A DNA stretch of 64,000 nt from Shinella lacus (GTDB lineage: Bacteria > Pseudomonadota > Alphaproteobacteria > Rhizobiales > Rhizobiaceae). This document shows, one piece after another, positions 23,703 to 32,893 of the stretch. Both the position numbers and the translations under genes were made by a program. The number at the start of each line of letters is the position of its first letter. Position 1 is the stretch's first letter. The notes below the pieces were generated by a model that ran no database searches, was not told the DNA's origin, and worked only from the letters and a program-made list of their open reading frames with translations. Where the stretch lies: NCBI RefSeq assembly GCF_010994755.1, contig NZ_WHSB02000016.1, forward strand, positions 1 through 64,000, in the 5' to 3' direction.

Positions 23703-24641
23703 TCACGCGCCCTCTCCTTTCAGTTCCCAGACGGTGATGCCGAAGCGGCGGGCCTTGTCGCGCAGGTTTTCGGTGATGCCGGAGCCAGGGAAGACGATGA
23801 CGCCTGCCGGCATCACGGAGAGCATCTCGTCGTTGCGACGGAACGGAGCAGCTTTCGCGTGCTTGCTCCAGTTCGGCTTAAAGGCGACCTGCGTCACGCC
23901 GCGGGATTCGGCCCAGCACGCTGCGATGCGTTCAGCGCCCTTCGGCGAGCCGCCGTGCAGCAGCACCATGTCGGCGTGCTTGGCGAGCGCCTTGTCGAGG
24001 GCGGCCCAGATCCGCTCGTGATCGTTGTAGTCCAGGCCGCCTCCGAAGGCGATCTTGGTGCCGGCCGGGATCAGAACCTCGGTCTCGGCGCGCCGGCGGG
24101 CAGAAAGGAAGTCTCTGGAGTCGATCATCGCCGCGGTCATGTTGGCGTGATTGACCTTGGAGCCGGTTCGCGGCCGCCATGTCGAGCCGGTCTGGGCCTC
24201 GAAGAGGTCACTGGCGAAATCGCGCATGAACTCGAAGGCGTTGCGGCGCTCGAGGAGCGAGATGCCCTCCATGATATGGCGTTCGAGCTCGACGCTTTTC
24301 ACCTCCGATCCATCCTGCTCCCGCTGTCCGTTGCGCTGGGAGTCCTCGTTGCGCTGAAGCTCGCGCTGGATGCGCTCGCCGGCACGGTGGAAGAGATTGA
24401 CGGTCGACCAGAGCATGTCTTCGAGATCGGGTTCCAGGCGCGTGTCGCCGAGCATCTCGAACATGGCGTCGAACATCGCGGTCAGCGCGGACTGGACGAC
24501 CGGCTCCTCCGGCAGGGGGCGCGGGTCCGGCTCGTCCTGGAAGGGACGATAACCGTAGACCTGCATCTCGTAGATGATGCGGTCGGTCGGGGACGAGGCG
24601 TGGGGTTCGGCAGCGGCATCGATGGGAAGCAGGACGTTCAT
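23703..24641 (-). CDS. DUF2493 domain protein
   Basis: A 312-residue protein. The N-terminal half is acidic and helical (MFDAMFEMLGDTRLEPDLED, later MEGISLLERRNAFEFMRDF). The C-terminal half from about residue 195 is the DUF2493 Rossmann-like domain, with IAFGGGLDYNDHERIW, HADMVLLHGGSPKGAERIAA, and VIVFPGSGITENLRDKARR. The start at 24641 is set by GGAG shortly upstream. DUF2493 belongs to the SLOG superfamily, so it may bind a nucleotide. The 326-base gap to the next gene (24642-24967) has no gene, but one strong hairpin. Confidence 0.8.
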   Translation of the reverse strand: MNVLLPIDAAAEPHASSPTDRIIYEMQVYGYRPFQDEPDPRPLPEEPVVQSALTAMFDAMFEMLGDTRLEPDLEDMLWSTVNLFHRAGERIQRELQRNEDSQRNGQREQDGSEVKSVELERHIMEGISLLERRNAFEFMRDFASDLFEAQTGSTWRPRTGSKVNHANMTAAMIDSRDFLSARRRAETEVLIPAGTKIAFGGGLDYNDHERIWAALDKALAKHADMVLLHGGSPKGAERIAACWAESRGVTQVAFKPNWSKHAKAAPFRRNDEMLSVMPAGVIVFPGSGITENLRDKARRFGITVWELKGEGA

Positions 24642-24785
24642 GATAGTCTCCGTCGGTTGGGGCCGCGCCTCTCGCGGCCTGACGGCGATCCCTTCCATCC
24701 GGCGAGCGGGCCGGAACCGCGGCGCTCGCGCCGCGGCCCAGCGCAGCGCCGGGCCGCCGGGGACAGGTTTTTTGCTTCGCGAGGA

Positions 24786-24804
24786 GCGCCGGCTCCGCCG
24801 GCGC
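24786..24804. repeat. hairpin in the 24642-24967 gap
   Basis: GCGCCGGC-TCC-GCCGGCGC is a perfect 8-bp stem flanked by a T6 run on the left and an A6 run on the right of the plus strand. It could terminate transcription in either direction between the Toprim and DUF2493 genes. Confidence 0.5.
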
Positions 24805-24967
24805 GGGGAAAAAACTTGGGGCCCCGGCGGTTGGAGGCCCGAACGCCGGATGGTAAGGGTCGCCTCTCGGCAGGCCCGCGGGCGGGCGCTCCTCCGTGCG
24901 GCGACCGGCATGCCCTGCCCTCCCCTCTGACGCTCCCGCCCCGCCGCATCTCCCCATCACCGCCTCA

Positions 24968-26002
24968 TCACGACGGCAGGAAGACGGTAGCGTCCTCCGG
25001 GGCGAGCTGTGCGCGGAGACTGGCGATGAGCCGGCTCGGGTCCAGCCGCAGATCGTCGTTGAAGTCGCCGAGTTCCGGAGCGAGCACCAGCGGCAGGATC
25101 CCGCGAGCCTGCGCTCGGCGGCTCAGTCGCTCGATGCCGTTGCGGCCAGCTGCATCCGCGTCCGCGGCGATGTAGAGGCGCACGCATTCAGGCGGCAGCT
25201 CGAAGGCCGCGAGGTGATTGGCCGTCAGCGCCGAGACCATTGGCATGGCGGGCATGACGTGCGACAGCGACAGGATGCTTTCGAGACCTTCGCCGGCCGC
25301 CATGACAGGCACGGGACCGCAGACAGGAAAGGCGAAGCGGACCGCATTGCCGAGCAGACCGCCAAGCGCGCGGCGCGGATCCTCGACCTGTGCCTTGCCG
25401 CAACCGTCGGGATCGAGCCAGGTGCGATGCACGCCGGTGATCGTGCCGCCGGGATCGGTCACGGCTGCGATCAGCGCGGGAAAACTCGTCGTCCGGCCTG
25501 ACACGAGATCGCGATAGTAGCAGCACGGATGATAGCGAAGCGACGGATGCAGGGATGCCCGCACGATGCCCCGCTGCCGCAGATAGCTGTCCGCCAAAGT
25601 CCCCGCCAGCGGCTGCGACATGCGAAACAGGCGCTGCGCGCGCTCGTCTGCCGGTCTGTCGACCGGCGGATCGGTTCGGGCGTCGTCCCTGCGGGACGCC
25701 GCCGGATCGGGACGGGGCTCGTTAAGGAAACGCCGAGCTTCGTCGGCAACGTCGCGGAAATCGACCAGCCCGCAGGTCTCGCGCACGAGATCGAGCAGGT
25801 CCCCATACTCGGCCGTGGCTCCGTCGGCCCACCGGCCGGCGCGCGGGCCGGTGAGGTGGACATAGAGCGACTTGCCCTTGCTGTTGGCGGTATCGCCGAC
25901 GATCCAGTAGTTGCCGGCCCTGCGGCCGGCGGAGAGATAATGCCGGCAGACCGCCTCGGCATCGCGCGCGAGACGGTTCGCCAGTTCGGAGGCCGAGAGC
26001 AT
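24968..26002 (-). CDS. Toprim-domain primase-like protein
   Basis: A 344-residue protein resembling plasmid/phage primases. The N-terminal 100 residues look like a zinc-ribbon-type CHC2-derived domain without obvious cysteine ligands (HYLSAGRRAGNYWIVGDTA). The middle part has YLRQRGI and HPSLRYHPCCYYRD. The Toprim core follows, with VMAAGEGLESILSLS (conserved Glu) and VRLYIAADADAAGR (D-x-D). AAGGAGG lies six bases before the ATG. It follows the big helicase gene by 12 bases and is likely co-transcribed. Replication-priming or nucleic-acid repair roles are inferred. Confidence 0.82.
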   Translation of the reverse strand: MLSASELANRLARDAEAVCRHYLSAGRRAGNYWIVGDTANSKGKSLYVHLTGPRAGRWADGATAEYGDLLDLVRETCGLVDFRDVADEARRFLNEPRPDPAASRRDDARTDPPVDRPADERAQRLFRMSQPLAGTLADSYLRQRGIVRASLHPSLRYHPCCYYRDLVSGRTTSFPALIAAVTDPGGTITGVHRTWLDPDGCGKAQVEDPRRALGGLLGNAVRFAFPVCGPVPVMAAGEGLESILSLSHVMPAMPMVSALTANHLAAFELPPECVRLYIAADADAAGRNGIERLSRRAQARGILPLVLAPELGDFNDDLRLDPSRLIASLRAQLAPEDATVFLPS

Positions 26003-26014
26003 AGCGGTCCTCCT

Positions 26015-29000
26015 TCAGTGCCGGCTGACGACATCGAGCAAGCGATGACGCTGCATCAGGCGCGAAAGGATCGCAGCGCCTTCATCGGTGACCGGAATGA
26101 AGAAGCGCAGCTTCCATGCGATCATCTCCGAAAACAGCCCGATGGAGCGTAACCAGTCACGCATGCCGTCCGTAAAGCCGGTCAATTCGACGCGATTGTC
26201 ACTCATGACCCGGACGCGGCGCAACGTCATCTCACCGGCAAGGCTGATGATGGAGGAGCCATCGACCACCGATCTCCACGCCTGCTCCGGGTCGAGCACC
26301 TCGCTCCGGTCGATCCCGAAATTGTTGCACAGCCGTGAAAGGCCGGCAGGCGCGATCACGCGGCCGACGATGCGCTCGCCATCGTCGGTTTGCAGGCGAT
26401 AGACCCGGCAATAATCTTGCGGCAGCAGCTTCCAGATCGGCAGCAGCAGGCCCGAGACGACATGCAACGTCGAGGTCGAGAATTCCGGCACATTGGCAAC
26501 CTCAGCATTCCAGGCAGCGGCGAACACCTGTTCGTCCGCTTCCTCCCAGTTCGTCTCCTCAAGCTGGCGGACCTCGAAGCGCAGTTCGTCCATCGGCCGG
26601 ATCAGGGCGACGCGCGGCTGCACGGAGCCGTCGTCGAGCATGATGGAGCGCGTCGGCGCCATGACCGCGGCGCGATCGGACTTTCCGTTGATCATCAGCT
26701 TCGCGCGCGGATCTCGCGCTACCAGATGAAGGGCATCCTCAAGGAGCATCGGCCGGTTGCGGTCCATGCGCTCGATGGTCAGCAGGTGCGACTGCGCGCC
26801 CGTGACCGGATGAGTGTAGACCAGCTTGCGATGCTTCAGCGTCATGCGATCGGCCGTCAGCGTCTCCAGGCCCTTGTCGTAGACGCCGGCGGCAATCGCG
26901 CCCTCGATGCGGGCTGCCAGCAGTTCCTCGAAGGACTCGAACAGCACGTTTTGCATGGTGATGGTCAGCGCCAGCATGCGATTGAGGAAGGTGTGAATCG
27001 GCGGCAATTCATCCTTCAGTCCCCCTTCCTCGTCGCAGAGTGAGAGGCCCGTGATCGTCTCGAAGGTTTCCAGCGAGCAGCCGGCGACCGCGCCGCTATG
27101 GACGCGCTTGTAGAATTGCCTGAGCGCATCGCGGGCGTATTGGGATTCGAGATTGTCCTCGCTGCGGAACATGCCCTGCCCGCCGGTCTGGCGCTGGCCA
27201 CGGGTGATCGCGCCGAGCGTGTCGAGCCGCCGGGCGATCGTCGACAGGAAGCGGCGCTCGGCCTTCACGTCGGTCGCGACCATCCGGAAGCGCGGCGGCT
27301 GGGCCTGGTTGGTGCGATGGCTGCGCCCGAGGCCCTGGATCGCGACATCGGCGCGCCAGCCGGCTTCGAGGAGGTTGTGCAGGCGCTGGCGCTGGTTCTT
27401 CGCGCCGAGATCGGCATGATAGGAACGCCCGGTTCCACCGGCTTCCGAAAAGATCAGGATCGGTTTCTGGTCGTCCATGAACGCGCGCGTCTCGTCGAGA
27501 TTGGCGCTGCCCGGCCGGCTCTCGACGGCGAAGCGTGCAAAGGCACCGTCACCATCCCGGCGAACGATACGACGGGAGCGCCCGGTGATCTCGGCAACCT
27601 TGTCCGCCCCGAAATGCTGGACGATCTGGTCGAGCGCGGCCGGGATCGCCGGCAGGCTACCGAGTTTTTCCAGCAATTCGTCACGGCGGGCGACGGCCTC
27701 GCGGCACAAGACCGGATTGCCGTCGCCGTCATAGGCAGGTCGGGAAAGCAGATTGCCCTCGTTGTCCGAATATTCCTCGAAGAGCTGGGTCGGGAACGAG
27801 TTCATCAGGTACTCCGCGACGATCTCGCGCGGGGTCACGTCGACCTGGATGTCGTTCCATTCCTCTGTCGGGATTTCCGCAAGCCGGCGTTCGGTTATCG
27901 ACTGTCCCGTCGAAATCAGCTGGACGATGGCGGCGTGGCCCTCCGCCACGTCCTCGTTGATCGTGCCGATCAGCGTCGGGGTCTTCATGCTCGTCAAAAG
28001 ATGATTGAAGAAACGCTGCTTCGTGCTCTCGAAGGCGGAACGCGCCGCGGCTTTGGCGTTTTTGTTGAGCGTTCCAGTCGCCGAGGTGATGCTGCAGGCT
28101 TCCAGCGCCTGGTCCAGCCGATTGTGGATGACCTGGTAGGCTTCGGCATAGGAGTCGTAGATGCGGACCTGCTCCTCGGTCAGCGCATGTTCGAGGATCT
28201 CGTATTCGACGCCCTCGAACGACAACGAGCGAGAGGCATAAAGCCCCATCGCCTTGAGGTCGCGGGCGAGCACCTCCATGGTCGCGACGCCGCCATCCTC
28301 GACGGCGGCAATGAACTCGCTGCGCGTGGCGAAGGGGAAGTCGGCGCTGCCCCAAAGACCGAGCCGTTCCGCATAGGCGAGCGACTCGACCTCGGATGCA
28401 CCCGTCGCCGAGACATAGACGACGCGTGCATCGGGCAAGGCGCGCTGAAGGCGAAGGCCGGCGCGGCCCTGCTGCGAGGCCGCCTTGTCGCCACGGTCGG
28501 TTTTTCCGCCCGCGGCATTGGCCATGGCATGGCCTTCGTCGAAGACGATGACGCCGTCGAAGATCCTGGCTTCATCGACTGTGCCCCCTTTATCCTCGCC
28601 CTCGCAGAGCCAGTCGACGATCTGCTGGACGCGCGACCGCTTGCCCTCGCGCTCGTCGCTGCGGAGCGTTGCGAAGGTCACGAACAGGATGCCCTCGTCC
28701 AGCTTGATCGGCTTGCCCTGCCGGAAGCGCGACAGGGGCGTGACCAGCAGCTTCTCCTGGCCGAGCGCGCTCCAGTCGCGCTGGGCATCTTCGATCAAGG
28801 TCTCGGATTTCGAGATCCAGACGTGCCGCCGGCGGCCCTTCAGCCAATTGTCGAGAATGATGCCCGCGGCCTGCCGACCCTTCCCGGCTCCCGTGCCGTC
28901 GCCCAAAAACCATCCTCGACGATATCGCACCGCGCCTTCGGTTTCAGGGCTTACGGCTGTGAGATTGTCGAAGGAGGCATCGACTTTCCAAAAGCCGGCG

Positions 29001-30487
29001 AGATGGCCCGAATGGGCTTCGCCGGCATAGATCACACTTTCGAGCTGGGCGTCCGAAAGATCGCCGGTGATGATCACATTCTTGGGGAGGTGCGGCCGAT
29101 AGCTGGGCTTGGGCGGCGCGACCGACGCCATGGCGACGGACTCGACCAGCTTGTCGGGATGCGGCCTGGCGTCCGGAATGCGGATCGCCCGGAGCTCATA
29201 GGGTTCGTAGATGCCATCGGCGACATCCAGCCTCGTCGACGTCGGCGTATCGCGTAGCTCGTAGGCGAGTTCGACGATCTCGTCATGGACGGGCGCGGGG
29301 GTCAATGACGCCCGGTTCGGTGCGCTGGGAGAGAGCGCGGGGCGCGACCGCAATCCGGCCACCGCGGCGGGGCGCAGTGTCTCGGCGGCCTTGCGCGCGG
29401 CCATCTTCGCGGCGCAGGCGCGCAGAATGCCGTTGGAGAGCGCGCCGATGGAGTTCGATGCGGTCGTCGGAGAGCGCGGTGGCAGGCCCGAGATCCAGGA
29501 CAGCAATGTGGTGAGGTTGGGTGCGACACCCATGCTTGCGACCAGCTTCGTCGGCTCGGCAGCCGCAATCTTGTCGATGACCGTCAGCCGGGTTTCCATC
29601 GTCGTGCCGTGACGGGCAAAGATGCTGCCTGCGATCCCGGCGCTGAACACGACCGTACCGCGCTCCTGCAAGCGAACGAAGGCGTCACGCCACTTCGGAT
29701 TATCGGGAGAAAGGCTGGAGCCGGTGATGGCAACCAGGCGGCCGCCGGGCGCGAGGCGGGCGAAAGCCGAGGTGAGATGCCGCCACGCCGCATCGGCCAT
29801 GCGCCCCTCCACATGCACGCCGGCCGAGAACGGCGGGTTCATCAGCACGACGGTGGGACGGGCGACGCGATCGAGATAGTCGTCGAGATGGGCCGCGTCG
29901 TGGTGCGTGACCGGTGTTCCGGGAAACAGATGTTCGAGGAGGGAATGACGGACCGGCGCATATTCGTTGAGAACGAGGCGCGCGTGGGAGAGTTCGCCGA
30001 AGATCGCCATGAGGCCGGTCCCGGCGGACGGCTCAAGCAGGACGTCGTCCGCCATGATGGAGGCGGCCCTTGCTGCGACATAGGCGAGTTCGACGGGCGT
30101 GGAAAACTGCTGGAGCCTCTGGGTTTCCTCGGATCGGCGCGTGTGCGTCGGGTTGAGCGACGCGAGCCTGGTCAGGATGGAAAGGGCCGCCTCCGGCGTA
30201 TTCGTCCGTGCGGATATGGCCGAGCCGAATTTGCGAAGGAAGAGCACCTGAGCGACTTCGGTCGCCTCGTAGGCGTCTTTCCACGACCAAAATCCCTCGG
30301 CGTCCGAGCCGCCGGATTCCGTGGTGAGGACGGCGCGCAGGTGGGCCGATGTGATGGACTGGCCCGCTTCGAGAAGGGGCAGGAGCGCACCCCCGGCTGC
30401 AAAGATGTTGCTGGCGCGGCTGCGTTGTTCGGGCAAGCGGGGCGCGATGGCAAACGGGTTCGTGGCAAAGGAGGACCGAGCGTTCAT
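26015..30487 (-). CDS. giant methyltransferase-like / strawberry-notch helicase
   Basis: A 1490-residue protein in two parts. The N-terminal 350 residues form a class I methyltransferase-like domain with LEPSAGTGLMAIF (SAM motif) near 155 and the N6-adenine-type LMNPPF near 216. The remainder is a strawberry-notch (SNO) SF2 helicase: GDGTGAGKGRQ near 530, VIVFDEGHAMANA near 647, and a C-terminal SNO helicase lobe with GLGRSHRTNQ near 1095. Such fusions occur on large plasmids and phages. GAGG lies six bases before the ATG at 30487; the ATG four codons earlier overlaps that site. A function in DNA processing or defence against restriction is inferred. Confidence 0.83.
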   Translation of the reverse strand: MNARSSFATNPFAIAPRLPEQRSRASNIFAAGGALLPLLEAGQSITSAHLRAVLTTESGGSDAEGFWSWKDAYEATEVAQVLFLRKFGSAISARTNTPEAALSILTRLASLNPTHTRRSEETQRLQQFSTPVELAYVAARAASIMADDVLLEPSAGTGLMAIFGELSHARLVLNEYAPVRHSLLEHLFPGTPVTHHDAAHLDDYLDRVARPTVVLMNPPFSAGVHVEGRMADAAWRHLTSAFARLAPGGRLVAITGSSLSPDNPKWRDAFVRLQERGTVVFSAGIAGSIFARHGTTMETRLTVIDKIAAAEPTKLVASMGVAPNLTTLLSWISGLPPRSPTTASNSIGALSNGILRACAAKMAARKAAETLRPAAVAGLRSRPALSPSAPNRASLTPAPVHDEIVELAYELRDTPTSTRLDVADGIYEPYELRAIRIPDARPHPDKLVESVAMASVAPPKPSYRPHLPKNVIITGDLSDAQLESVIYAGEAHSGHLAGFWKVDASFDNLTAVSPETEGAVRYRRGWFLGDGTGAGKGRQAAGIILDNWLKGRRRHVWISKSETLIEDAQRDWSALGQEKLLVTPLSRFRQGKPIKLDEGILFVTFATLRSDEREGKRSRVQQIVDWLCEGEDKGGTVDEARIFDGVIVFDEGHAMANAAGGKTDRGDKAASQQGRAGLRLQRALPDARVVYVSATGASEVESLAYAERLGLWGSADFPFATRSEFIAAVEDGGVATMEVLARDLKAMGLYASRSLSFEGVEYEILEHALTEEQVRIYDSYAEAYQVIHNRLDQALEACSITSATGTLNKNAKAAARSAFESTKQRFFNHLLTSMKTPTLIGTINEDVAEGHAAIVQLISTGQSITERRLAEIPTEEWNDIQVDVTPREIVAEYLMNSFPTQLFEEYSDNEGNLLSRPAYDGDGNPVLCREAVARRDELLEKLGSLPAIPAALDQIVQHFGADKVAEITGRSRRIVRRDGDGAFARFAVESRPGSANLDETRAFMDDQKPILIFSEAGGTGRSYHADLGAKNQRQRLHNLLEAGWRADVAIQGLGRSHRTNQAQPPRFRMVATDVKAERRFLSTIARRLDTLGAITRGQRQTGGQGMFRSEDNLESQYARDALRQFYKRVHSGAVAGCSLETFETITGLSLCDEEGGLKDELPPIHTFLNRMLALTITMQNVLFESFEELLAARIEGAIAAGVYDKGLETLTADRMTLKHRKLVYTHPVTGAQSHLLTIERMDRNRPMLLEDALHLVARDPRAKLMINGKSDRAAVMAPTRSIMLDDGSVQPRVALIRPMDELRFEVRQLEETNWEEADEQVFAAAWNAEVANVPEFSTSTLHVVSGLLLPIWKLLPQDYCRVYRLQTDDGERIVGRVIAPAGLSRLCNNFGIDRSEVLDPEQAWRSVVDGSSIISLAGEMTLRRVRVMSDNRVELTGFTDGMRDWLRSIGLFSEMIAWKLRFFIPVTDEGAAILSRLMQRHRLLDVVSRH

Positions 30488-30593
30488 GGGAAACCTCATC
30501 GAGAGCGGGAAAGAGCCGACCGCCGGGCGCTCTCCAGGCCCGCCAGGTCACCCCTTCCCGGCCCCTCTCTCCCTCTCGGCGGCATGGGCGGCG

Positions 30594-30616
30594 GCGCCCG
30601 GCCCTCAGCCGGGCGC
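30594..30616 (-). terminator. terminator overlapping a stop codon
   Basis: GCGCCCGGC (30594-30602) and GCCGGGCGC (30608-30616) form a 9-bp stem; the 5-base loop contains the stop of the 30605-30916 gene. Confidence 0.55.
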
Positions 30617-30916
30617 GACCTTGAGGTTTCCGAATGCCGCAACGCCTCCGACCGAGACTTCGTGCAGGACAGCCTTGCCGCCTGCAGCAATCCACGCTGC
30701 GGCTTCGACGGCGGACAGTTGCTGGACATGGACGAGGTTGCGTTCGGCGCAGAGGCGCTGGCGATCGAAGGCGTCAGGGTCCTCGAAGGCGTAGAGTGTG
30801 TCGCCCGGACCGTCCCAATAGACGATGGCGAAACACACGGGCGCGACCACTTCGGAGCGGAAATTCAAAAAGACCGGCGCGGCGATGGGTGGGCAGGCGA
30901 TGGCTGAAAGGCTCAT
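30605..30916 (-). CDS. small plasmid protein, function unknown
   Basis: A 103-residue protein with mixed alpha/beta character. YWDGPGDTLYAFEDPDAFDR and CAERNLVHVQQLSAVEAAAW are the most distinctive stretches. AGGAGA is five bases before the ATG at 30916. A 13-bp hairpin with a GNRA-type loop lies 24 bases upstream. No family recognised. Confidence 0.6.
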   Translation of the reverse strand: MSLSAIACPPIAAPVFLNFRSEVVAPVCFAIVYWDGPGDTLYAFEDPDAFDRQRLCAERNLVHVQQLSAVEAAAWIAAGGKAVLHEVSVGGVAAFGNLKVAPG

Positions 30917-30940
30917 GTTGCTCTCCTGAAAATGCAGAAA

Positions 30941-30970
30941 GGCCCGGCGCTCCTTGCGGAGCACCGGGCC
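30941..30970 (-). promoter_or_regulatory. leader/terminator hairpin with GNRA loop
   Basis: 30941-30953 pairs with 30958-30970 over 13 bp with one wobble. On the minus strand it has a GCAA tetraloop and is followed by TTTCTGCATTTTC. It ends 24 bases before the start of the 30605-30916 gene and 37 bases after the stop of the upstream gene. Confidence 0.7.
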
Positions 30971-31007
30971 TGGTTGGGAGGGAGGAAGGTGAATTGCGGG
31001 CAGTCGC

Positions 31008-31289
31008 CTACGGCTGCCAGAATGCGACAGAGTCGACGCGGGTGATCGCCAGAATGGGCTTGGCGCAGGCTGGCGACGGTTGCTCCGCGGTCCACCGGGA
31101 TGTAATGAACCGCCGGTCCGTCAGCGTTCGCGAATTGATCATCGCCGCTTGAACGGCGCCGGAAAGCTGTCGAGCTCCAGGCGCGTCGCGAGTGTCGTCG
31201 AGATAGAATGTTTCGCCGGGTCGGAGCGTCAAAGGCTTTGACACCAGCGATCCCTCCTTAAGCCTACTCTTTCTAACGGTCCTTTTCAT
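31008..31289 (-). CDS. small basic protein, function unknown
   Basis: A 93-residue protein with a basic N-terminus (MKRTVRKSRLKEG) followed by RPGETFYLDDTRDAPGARQL and a C-terminal strand-rich part. AAGGAGG lies six bases before the ATG at 31289. No family recognised; the basic start would allow nucleic-acid contact. Confidence 0.55.
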   Translation of the reverse strand: MKRTVRKSRLKEGSLVSKPLTLRPGETFYLDDTRDAPGARQLSGAVQAAMINSRTLTDRRFITSRWTAEQPSPACAKPILAITRVDSVAFWQP

Positions 31290-31475
31290 CGGATTCCTCC
31301 TTCTGGCAATAAGGTCACGCACGGGTCCGCACGGCATGCCGCGGCGGATACCGTGTTTGATCGATCGGATAGAACTTCTGGAAATGCGGCTGGATCACCG
31401 CTATCGGGACACCCGCGCATCATTGAGGTTCAGCTGCGCAAGCGAGAAACGCGGTCCAATGGCCGGATTGGCCGC

Positions 31476-31661
31476 CTAGCTATGCGTGTAGCCGTCGGCC
31501 TCTATACACAACCACATCCCGCACCAGGGGAGTGCAACGGCTCCGTCGGCAGCGGTGACGGGAATGGCAAGCTTCCTGAAAGCGCGATAGGAAAGGCCCT
31601 GATCGGCCTGTTGCCATTTCAGATGAATGGCGCGGCGTTGCTCCTTCGTGATGGGAAACAC
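31476..31661 (-). CDS. small conserved protein ending WCGMW...DGYTHS
   Basis: A 61-residue protein with a GTG start. AGAGGAGG is seven bases upstream. Its features are FPITKEQRRAIHLKW, LSYRAFRKLAIPV and PWCGMWLCIEADGYTHS; from memory, similar stand-alone proteins occur on proteobacterial plasmids. It is currently in frame with the broken end of the gene upstream, so a naive gene call merges the two. Confidence 0.65.
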   Translation of the reverse strand: MFPITKEQRRAIHLKWQQADQGLSYRAFRKLAIPVTAADGAVALPWCGMWLCIEADGYTHS

Positions 31662-31719
31662 GCGATGTCCTCCTCTGTTGTGGGCGCATCGGCGCCCATG
31701 ATGTTCAAACTGAGCACAG

Positions 31720-32639
31720 TCATTCCACGAGTTCGATTTCATCGGTGTCGAAGCCTTGGAGTTCCTCCGGGTCGAGGAGTGCGGGATCGAGATCTCATCC
31801 GTGCGTGCCGCTAAGATCGGCAGCCGCTGCTTATGAATTACGAGGCGCTGCATCTTCGGAAGCCCTGCTGCATCATCTGAGGCGCGGTCTGCGGATGTCA
31901 ATATGCCATCCTGCTCGAGGAGCTCGGCCGAGGGATCGACGGGATCTTCGGTCCCGATCAGACGCCAAAGAGCGCGCGCCGCGGCCGTGTCGCACTGCGG
32001 CTCGCCAGTGTCGATTCCGATGTCATAATATTCGGCCGAGGATCGATCAAACAGAGTGCCCATGCGATCATAGACCTCCGATATCCTTTCGATATCGGAG
32101 AGCTCGGTTGGAACCGTCTTGGCGATGTGAGCGTCGGCGAGCGCAGACAATGCGGCCTGGGTGCGCAAAAGGCGGTGGCCATCAACCCAGGCTAGGGCTG
32201 CATAGAACCGCCGTTTCGGCGTGCTGGTCGAGCGTTCCGCCAGGTTGGTGTCAATCTCGAACCGCATATCCTCCGCCAGGGCGCGTAGTTTCGCGGCAAT
32301 GGGAGGAACCGGCTCGTGGGCAGAATCGGCTTCCTCCGCGTCGTCCGGACCTACGGGCTCGGCAAAGCGTTCGGCCGCGGCACGATCCATGAATGCGAAA
32401 CCGCCCGGCGCGTTTTCCCAGGGACGGGAGTACCATCCCCCCTGCTTGCGCGCCTGATTTCGGAGTGCGCGGTATTCGGCCTGATCGATTCGGTCGTCAA
32501 CAACGCAAATGAAGATCGGGATGCCCCTCGACGTGTGCACATGCTCCGCGATGGTGAAGCGAGGGGCCGCCCTCGCACCGTACACAGGCGCGCCGACCAC
32601 GTTTTCGACGCGGGCGGAATTGGTTTTGTTCTGCATCAT
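31720..32639 (-). pseudogene. frameshifted plasmid gene, function unknown
   Basis: The product has FTIAEHVHTSRGIPIFICVV, QGGWYSRPWENAPGGFAF, and a helical middle with RSTSTPKRRFYAALAWVDGH. After DEISIP the reading frame runs into an unlikely Ser/Asn/Arg-rich stretch and on into the next gene. One base inserted in the G-run at 31783-31785 (plus strand) restores ALLDPEELQGFDTDEIELVE and a stop at 31720-31722, an acidic tail that looks genuine. GGAG precedes the start (ATG 32639 or 32636). A true mutation or a sequencing error are both possible. Confidence 0.6.
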
Positions 32640-32665
32640 GCTTCTCCATTAGTGCAGGCGTCTGC

Positions 32666-32692
32666 GCCGCCGGGCGCTATGTGCCCGGCGGC
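32666..32692 (-). promoter_or_regulatory. leader hairpin upstream of the frameshifted gene
   Basis: GCCGCCGGGC (32666-32675) and GCCCGGCGGC (32683-32692) form a perfect 10-bp stem with a 7-base loop, ending 26 bases before the start codon at 32639. Confidence 0.65.
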
Positions 32693-32817
32693 AGAGCAGG
32701 TCGGTGTTGACGTGATGAGAGAGCGGGATCTGCTATATGAAATCAGGCGACGCAGGCGCGGTCTCGACGGATTGTTTCAGGAAGGACAGGGTTCTCGTGC
32801 GCTCCCGAAATGTGGAG

Positions 32818-32848
32818 AGGCCCGGCGCTCCTTTCGGAGGACCGGACC
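32818..32848 (-). terminator. degenerate hairpin with GAAA loop
   Basis: On the minus strand a stem of about 14 positions (two wobbles, one mismatch) closes a GAAA tetraloop; sequence and layout match the hairpin at 30941-30970. It lies 45 bases after the stop of the 32894-33301 gene. The rest of 32640-32893 holds no gene I can support. Confidence 0.5.
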
Positions 32849-32893
32849 TGACAGGGAAAATGAAGATGAGGTGCGGGCGGCGGCCCGCTGCCG

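Noticed and set aside
27098-29257. A 719-codon open frame on the plus strand inside the SNO helicase gene
   Set aside because: It is antisense to a gene with SAM, Walker A and DEGH motifs; no recognisable domain and no ribosome binding site.
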